Of a stretch of DNA of 53,619 nt, positions 49,623 to 53,619 are shown piece after piece. The notes beneath the pieces are model-generated. The model saw only the letters and a list, made by a program, of their open reading frames with translations. It was not told where the DNA came from and did no database searches. The stretch covers positions 1 to 53,619 of the forward strand of contig JAIQFW010000075.1 of the NCBI GenBank assembly GCA_020073105.1, read 5' to 3'. Source of the DNA: Terriglobia bacterium. Lineage in GTDB: Bacteria > Acidobacteriota > Terriglobia > Terriglobales > Acidobacteriaceae. Position 1 is the stretch's first letter; every line of letters begins with the position of its first letter. The position numbers were made by a program, and so were the translations under genes.

Positions 49623-50183
49623 TTATCGCTTTTTGTTGAGATAGCGCGCCGGAATCAGATTGTCGGGGCGCTCGCGGTCCCAGTAGATACTCAACACCCA
49701 CCAGCGCGAACCGTCATTGAAGAGCTGGATGCTGTTGATGCCCCGCTCGATGGGTTTGCCGTCCGGCGTTTCCCGCGATTCGTAGGTGCTGAATACTTGG
49801 GTGACACAGCCGAAGGACTCTACCTTGCGTGAGACTTCGCGTTCGTAGAAGGCGTGCTCCTTGAACCGCTCTTTGGCCTTCTCGATCAGGCCGTCCACCG
49901 TCCACACTTCGTAGGTGAAGGTTCCGTCCGGCTTCCGCGTGGTGGGGATAAAACGCGCGTCGGGTGTGAAGACAGAGCGGAGCCGGCCCCAATCCCGCTC
50001 GCCGGCGGGGCCGGAGATCACGTCGTACACCGCCAGCATGATGGCGTCGAGGCTCTTCACATCCGATGGCCGGGCCGTCGTTTGCGATGGCAGAGTTGCC
50101 TGGCCCTGCTGCGAAGGCAAATCGATGGCTGCTGTCAACGTCGAAATCAAGAGAATGATCGTCGTAACGAGTACAGCTTTCAT
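49623..50183 (-). CDS. Secreted NTF2-like (SnoaL-type) protein
   Basis: A 186-residue protein with a signal peptide (VLVTTIILLISTLTAAIDLPS). The mature domain DWGRLRSVFTPDARFIPTTRKPDG, then VSRKVESFGCVTQVFSTYESRE and SIQLFNDGSRWWVLSIYWDRE, matches the NTF2-like fold used by SnoaL, ketosteroid isomerases and binding proteins. No catalytic set can be assigned. It stands alone. Confidence 0.8.
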   Translation of the reverse strand: MKAVLVTTIILLISTLTAAIDLPSQQGQATLPSQTTARPSDVKSLDAIMLAVYDVISGPAGERDWGRLRSVFTPDARFIPTTRKPDGTFTYEVWTVDGLIEKAKERFKEHAFYEREVSRKVESFGCVTQVFSTYESRETPDGKPIERGINSIQLFNDGSRWWVLSIYWDRERPDNLIPARYLNKKR

Positions 50184-50383
50184 TGGCTTCTGCCTTTCTT
50201 TGGTGAGGAATCAGTGACACGAAATGTTAGTCGAGCGTTCCTGTTCAGAGCAACGCACTTCCACCGCGCCTGGCTTTACCCACGCCGTGGGACTATCTGC
50301 AGGAATTCATAGGGGCAGTGTTCGACCCTTGTGCACAACCCCTGCCAGAAGTAACGGCCCAGCGAGACCTTCGTAATAGCTGT

Positions 50384-50399
50384 TGTGATCGAGATCACA
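50384..50399 (+). promoter_or_regulatory. Perfect CRP-type palindrome
   Basis: TGTGATCGAGATCACA fits the CRP consensus TGTGA-N6-TCACA exactly. It lies 127 bp before the receiver-domain gene at 50526 and may control it. Confidence 0.5.
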
Positions 50400-50525
50400 C
50401 CGCGGGAAGCCTGGGCACGGCAGACTAATCGGAGTGACCGCCCGTGCCGTGCCTTGAGGGTCCAGCTCCAGACCACGCTCAGGTTGAACGGCCAACTCAA
50501 CGCGACTGATTTGGAGGTTACATTC

Positions 50526-50963
50526 ATGATGGCGAAGCTTCTCCTGGTCGAAGATGGCAGGTACCTGAGGATGGCAAGCAAGCGCGTTCTCACCGATGCT
50601 GGCTTCCGGGTAGACGAAGCCATTAATGGAGAGCAAGCTCTGCAGATGGCCCACCACAATCAACCCGATCTCATTGTGCTGGATATGCTGTTGCCCAAAA
50701 TGGGAGGGGAGCAAGTGTTGCGCGCACTTCGGCAAGACCCGGCAACCGTTGACATTCCGGTGGTTGTTATAAGTAGTCTCTCTCAGTGCAATGCCGACAA
50801 ATTGAAGGAAGAGGGCGCGGTCGCATACCTCGAGAAATCAAAGCTGGATCTAACGACCGGTGGGGACAACCTGGTGCGCTTGGTGAAGGCTGCGCTTCGC
50901 AAGGCAAAACCACGGGTGGGGGCTGGAGTTGCACCAAACCAGTCGCCAGTAATGCGCTCCTAA
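50526..50963 (+). CDS. Stand-alone response regulator receiver
   Basis: A 145-residue CheY-like receiver: AKLLLVEDGRYLRMASKRVLTDAGF with the acidic pair, LIVLDMLLPKMGGEQVLRAL with the phosphorylated Asp, VVVISSLSQ and the Lys in VAYLEKSKLD. There is no output domain, so it signals through protein contacts. GGAGG precedes ATG 50526; a second ATG is three bases on. Its stop overlaps that of the convergent protease gene by four bases. Confidence 0.92.
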   Translation: MMAKLLLVEDGRYLRMASKRVLTDAGFRVDEAINGEQALQMAHHNQPDLIVLDMLLPKMGGEQVLRALRQDPATVDIPVVVISSLSQCNADKLKEEGAVAYLEKSKLDLTTGGDNLVRLVKAALRKAKPRVGAGVAPNQSPVMRS

Positions 50964-52177
50964 CTCGTCCGGCTCTTCAGCACCTCAATGGCCTTCTGCA
51001 GTTGCTCGTCCTGTTGTGGGGGCTGTGGCTTTTTGACCTGGTCGGCAGGAACCGCATTTTCGTCCTCATCCGGCAGCGGCCCATCGTCATCCACGTCGGC
51101 CACCAGCACGTTCGGCGTCACTGCCGTGTCCTGGATCGCTTTGCCGCTCGGGGTGTAGTACTTGGCAACCGAGAGAATCAGAGCAGAACCGTCGGGGAGT
51201 TCCATCACCTTCTGCACCGAGCCGTCGCCAAACGTCTTGTCTCCCACCACGTCACCCCGTGCATTCTCCAGGACGGCAGCAGCCACAATCTCCGCCGGCC
51301 CCGCCGTTCCCTTGTTCACGAGCACCACGAGCGGAAGGCTGCTGACCACTTTGGAAGCGTCGGCACTAAATGCCTCGCGAGGATATTTCTGACCCTGCAG
51401 GTAGGTGATCGTGCCGTGATTCAAGAACAGGTTGGCGGTGGCGATGCCCTCCAACTCTTCGCCTTGCGCACAGTTACGCAGATCGAGGATCAGCCTCTTG
51501 GCGCCATCTTTCTCCAACGCCTTGACCTTGTTTGCCACTTCCTGCGATTTTCCCTTGGTGAAGGCATCCACCTGAACGATGCCAATGCCATCAGCCACTA
51601 TCTTCTCCGTGACCGGAGGGATGGTGACGATGCTGCGCGTCATGACCACTTTTTCGGGTTCCGCACGCCGGGCACGCACCACCGAAACGGTGACGTTGGA
51701 ACCCGGTTGTCCGACCAGCAGATTTCGGACTTCGGCCAGGGACATCTCACGCGTGCTCTTGCCCTCAATGGCTTCCAAAATGTCACTGTCCACAAGCCCA
51801 GCCTTGTCCGCGGGACCTCCCGGAATTACGGAGATCACGGCCGCGTAGCCGAAGCGCTTCGACACTGCCGCACCGATCTCGCCCTGCGCACCGGTCTGGT
51901 GCGCCTTGTATTCCTTGTACTCGGCGGCAGAAAGAAAGCTGGAATTCGCGTCCAGCGACTCCAGCAAGCCGTGCAGAGCGCCGTTGGTAACGGCAGGGAT
52001 GTTGGGGTCTTCGACATACTCGCTGCGCACCCGCGAAAGCACTTCGCTGTACACCTGGAGCTGGCGGTAGGCGCCGTCGTTGCTGGCGGCGTGAACGCCG
52101 TCCATGCGGCCTACGAACATGAACAACAGCACAGCGGCGGACGGGACAAGAATTGCTGCTTTGATTTTTGTCGACAT
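50960..52177 (-). CDS. S41 C-terminal processing peptidase homologue, active site missing
   Basis: A 405-residue protein with a signal anchor (AAILVPSAAVLLFMFVGRM), a PDZ domain (ISVIPGGPADKAGLVDSDILEAIEGKS) and an S41 domain (LILDLRNCAQGEE ... LVVLVNKGTAGPAEIVAAAV ... DVVGDKTFGDGSVQKV). In active CtpA/Prc the loop reads G-[ST]-A-S-A-S-E and TFGKGSVQ. Here the Ser nucleophile is Gly (codon 51299-51301) and the Lys is Asp (51225-51227). It is thus a likely pseudoprotease, perhaps a scaffold or regulator. ATG 52177 is the best start; ATG 52207 is possible. Confidence 0.9.
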   Translation of the reverse strand: MSTKIKAAILVPSAAVLLFMFVGRMDGVHAASNDGAYRQLQVYSEVLSRVRSEYVEDPNIPAVTNGALHGLLESLDANSSFLSAAEYKEYKAHQTGAQGEIGAAVSKRFGYAAVISVIPGGPADKAGLVDSDILEAIEGKSTREMSLAEVRNLLVGQPGSNVTVSVVRARRAEPEKVVMTRSIVTIPPVTEKIVADGIGIVQVDAFTKGKSQEVANKVKALEKDGAKRLILDLRNCAQGEELEGIATANLFLNHGTITYLQGQKYPREAFSADASKVVSSLPLVVLVNKGTAGPAEIVAAAVLENARGDVVGDKTFGDGSVQKVMELPDGSALILSVAKYYTPSGKAIQDTAVTPNVLVADVDDDGPLPDEDENAVPADQVKKPQPPQQDEQLQKAIEVLKSRTS

Positions 52178-52500
52178 CAAGATCGTCTTCCCGGAAGGAG
52201 ATTCCATTCCTGCGGAACTGCTGACATTATAGCTTGTTTGATGCGGCTTTTCCGCAGTTAGTAGCAACGAATTATTCTCCCGGGGTAACTTGAAAGGTTG
52301 CTGATTAAAAAGGAGTTAGGAGCGGCATTGGAAATTGGGGGTCGCTGCCCGGGTCGTTAAACGGGGCCCCCAACTCAGCGTTGATTCGTCCGGGTTCTGT
52401 AACGAAACGTAAATTTGCTTGGCGCAGCGACCGCCGAGATGTAAATTAGCGTCCCGCATCTTGGACGCGTCGCAATTCGCTCGCGTGGGACGGTTCAACC
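52178..52500. other. Divergent intergenic region
   Basis: This 323-nt spacer between the S41 homologue and the FG-GAP gene holds no gene. TTGGGGG (about 52335) and CCCCCAA (about 52367) could pair across GC-rich sequence, and GTAAATT occurs twice (52409 and 52441). The promoters of both genes must lie here, but no clear boxes stand out. Confidence 0.4.
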
Positions 52501-53619
52501 ATGGCACCTAACCTCCGAATCCCAATCGCGGTAGTGCCCGTACTGCTTGGCTGCTTGTCTCTTCTCGCCTCCGCCCAGACCGGCAGCGTTTCCTTTGCGC
52601 CAGCCTTGACCGTTCCAACCATTCTTTATGCAAGTGCGATCACGGCGGGAGACCTAGACCACCGCGGCAAGGCAGCCCTTGGGGTGGCCGCTGCCACCGA
52701 TGATGATCAAATAACCTGCATCGCGCCCCATCCTCTCGCTATGACCTATCCCGAATGGGTCGGCCATGATTACAGTCCAATGCATTTTGACTGCGACCTT
52801 TTCTCCGCCTATTACTCGGGATCGATATTGTTTGCGGACGCCGATGGCGACGGCAACTTGGACGTCATCACCACGGACGCGGAAGGTTCCGACATTGCGA
52901 TCTCCCTGGGAAACAGCCAAGGGCAGTTCAGTTATGGTAACGGCATCAGCCTCAACTTCAGCTGCGGCGACAACACACCCGTGCAGGCTGCGGTTGCCGA
53001 CATGAACGGCGACGGCATCCCTGATCTTGTAGCGATCTACGGCACTGGATACAAACCACGCGGTTGTGTCGCTGTGTTTCTGGGACAAGGCGATAGAGAG
53101 TTTGCTCCTCCCATCGGAACGACGACCGGCGTTGATTGGCCGCACAATTTCGCCGTCGGCGACTTGAACCACGACGGTTTTCCCGACCTGGTGGTCGCTA
53201 ACAGTGAGAGCGCGCAGGGGCCGATGGGTAACCTGACGGTCCTGCTGGGTAAAGGGGACGGCAGGTTTGGACCGCCGACCATTTGCGCACATCCCAGCCC
53301 TTTCGCACGAGTTGTGCTTGGGGATTTTAATGGTGACGGAAGCCTGGATCTGGCATTTACGGATAACCAGACCCTCCGTGTTGCACTGGGTAATGGGGAC
53401 GGGAGGCTCGTGGCGCCCCATGCATACCGTCTTGCGAACGGCGCGGGCGATACCGCAGCTGCCGACTTTAACGGGGATGGAATTTTGGATCTGGTCTCAA
53501 CCTTCAGTGTGCAACGCAGCGGCGGCGTAGCTGTCCTGCTGGGCAATGGCGATGGAACCTTTCAGCCCGAAGTGGATTTTACAACGGACGAGAACCCGGC
53601 GGTCGCAATCGGAGACTTC
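52501..53619 (+). CDS. FG-GAP/VCBS repeat secreted protein (3' partial)
   Basis: From ATG 52501 the frame stays open to the window end (373 codons). A signal peptide (IAVVPVLLGCLSLLASAQ) is followed by repeated FG-GAP/VCBS blades with calcium-type motifs: FADADGDGNLDVIT, VADMNGDGIPDLVA, VGDLNHDGFPDLVVAN, LGDFNGDGSLDLAF and AADFNGDGILDLVS, each with a following LLGxGDGxF. It should form a beta-propeller outside the cell, binding Ca2+ through DxDxDG loops. The ligand and C-terminal domain are unknown. Confidence 0.92.
   Translation, partial: MAPNLRIPIAVVPVLLGCLSLLASAQTGSVSFAPALTVPTILYASAITAGDLDHRGKAALGVAAATDDDQITCIAPHPLAMTYPEWVGHDYSPMHFDCDLFSAYYSGSILFADADGDGNLDVITTDAEGSDIAISLGNSQGQFSYGNGISLNFSCGDNTPVQAAVADMNGDGIPDLVAIYGTGYKPRGCVAVFLGQGDREFAPPIGTTTGVDWPHNFAVGDLNHDGFPDLVVANSESAQGPMGNLTVLLGKGDGRFGPPTICAHPSPFARVVLGDFNGDGSLDLAFTDNQTLRVALGNGDGRLVAPHAYRLANGAGDTAAADFNGDGILDLVSTFSVQRSGGVAVLLGNGDGTFQPEVDFTTDENPAVAIGDF

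Noticed and set aside
50786-52261. 491-codon open frame on the plus strand opposite the S41 homologue
   Set aside because: The minus-strand protein has clear PDZ and S41 motifs. The plus frame is His/Arg-rich and lacks any motif.

Overview
The window reads as a chromosome segment of an acidobacterium (phylum Acidobacteriota), probably near the Koribacter/Terriglobus side. This is inferred from gene content and protein style recalled from that phylum: TIG-domain lipoproteins, a DUF2844-DUF3443 pair, a CADD-family protein, an ACR3-type arsenic cluster, secreted cytochromes and many short GC-rich intergenic repeats. No rRNA or taxonomic marker was compared. Housekeeping genes (serA, rsmI, tilS, hpt-like, ftsH, pepP, tRNA-Ser) alternate with accessory genes on both strands.

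Layout. 1-6 kb: a truncated chimeric ORF, an outer-membrane barrel, serA with a class V aminotransferase, and yqeY. 5.9-8.8 kb: an arsenic cluster with arsR divergent from arsM-arsC-acr3 and an operator over the shared promoter. 8.9-9.5 kb: a Phd/RelE toxin-antitoxin pair whose toxin is frameshifted. 9.5-21.9 kb: rsmI, an FmdB-like zinc ribbon, pirin, a CADD-like protein, a thioesterase, a PEP-mutase-family enzyme, tilS, an hpt-like gene, an ftsH lacking its first membrane helix, an aldo/keto reductase and DinB. 22-28 kb: a beheaded flgE meeting a beheaded response regulator, then a GGDEF protein, an MbfA-like iron exporter and the DUF2844-DUF3443 operon. 28-32.7 kb: pepP, a saccharopine-dehydrogenase-like enzyme, a BON protein and a cupin.

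The outstanding region is 33.3-47.1 kb. A 43-bp perfect direct repeat, the 5' half of a tRNA-Ser(UGA) gene, lies at 33324-33366 and again inside the intact tRNA-Ser at 47046-47088. A tyrosine recombinase and an excisionase-like gene sit just inside the right copy, and triplets of TATGCAAT lie inside both ends. The cargo is a respiratory module on the minus strand: a Cyc2-like outer-membrane cytochrome-porin, a plastocyanin-like gene with an internal deletion, a GltD-like NAD(P)H/FeS oxidoreductase, a Rieske protein, a b6-type cytochrome b, a subunit-IV-like protein, an octaheme cytochrome c, an Ig-cytochrome c lipoprotein and an unknown secreted protein. I propose that it links the outer membrane to quinone and NAD(P)(H), possibly for Fe(II) or extracellular electron uptake. 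The direction of flow and the donor are inference.

To the right lie a HigBA-type toxin-antitoxin pair bracketed by a second tRNA-Ser 3' end, a protein of five DUF3395-like repeats, an NTF2-like protein, a lone receiver domain, an S41 protease homologue lacking its catalytic Ser and Lys, and an FG-GAP repeat protein running off the end.

Caution: several genes show clean internal breakpoints (about 194, 17717, 23185 and 42740) or a one-base frameshift (9153). Some may be assembly artefacts, and raw-read support should be checked before biology is built on them.
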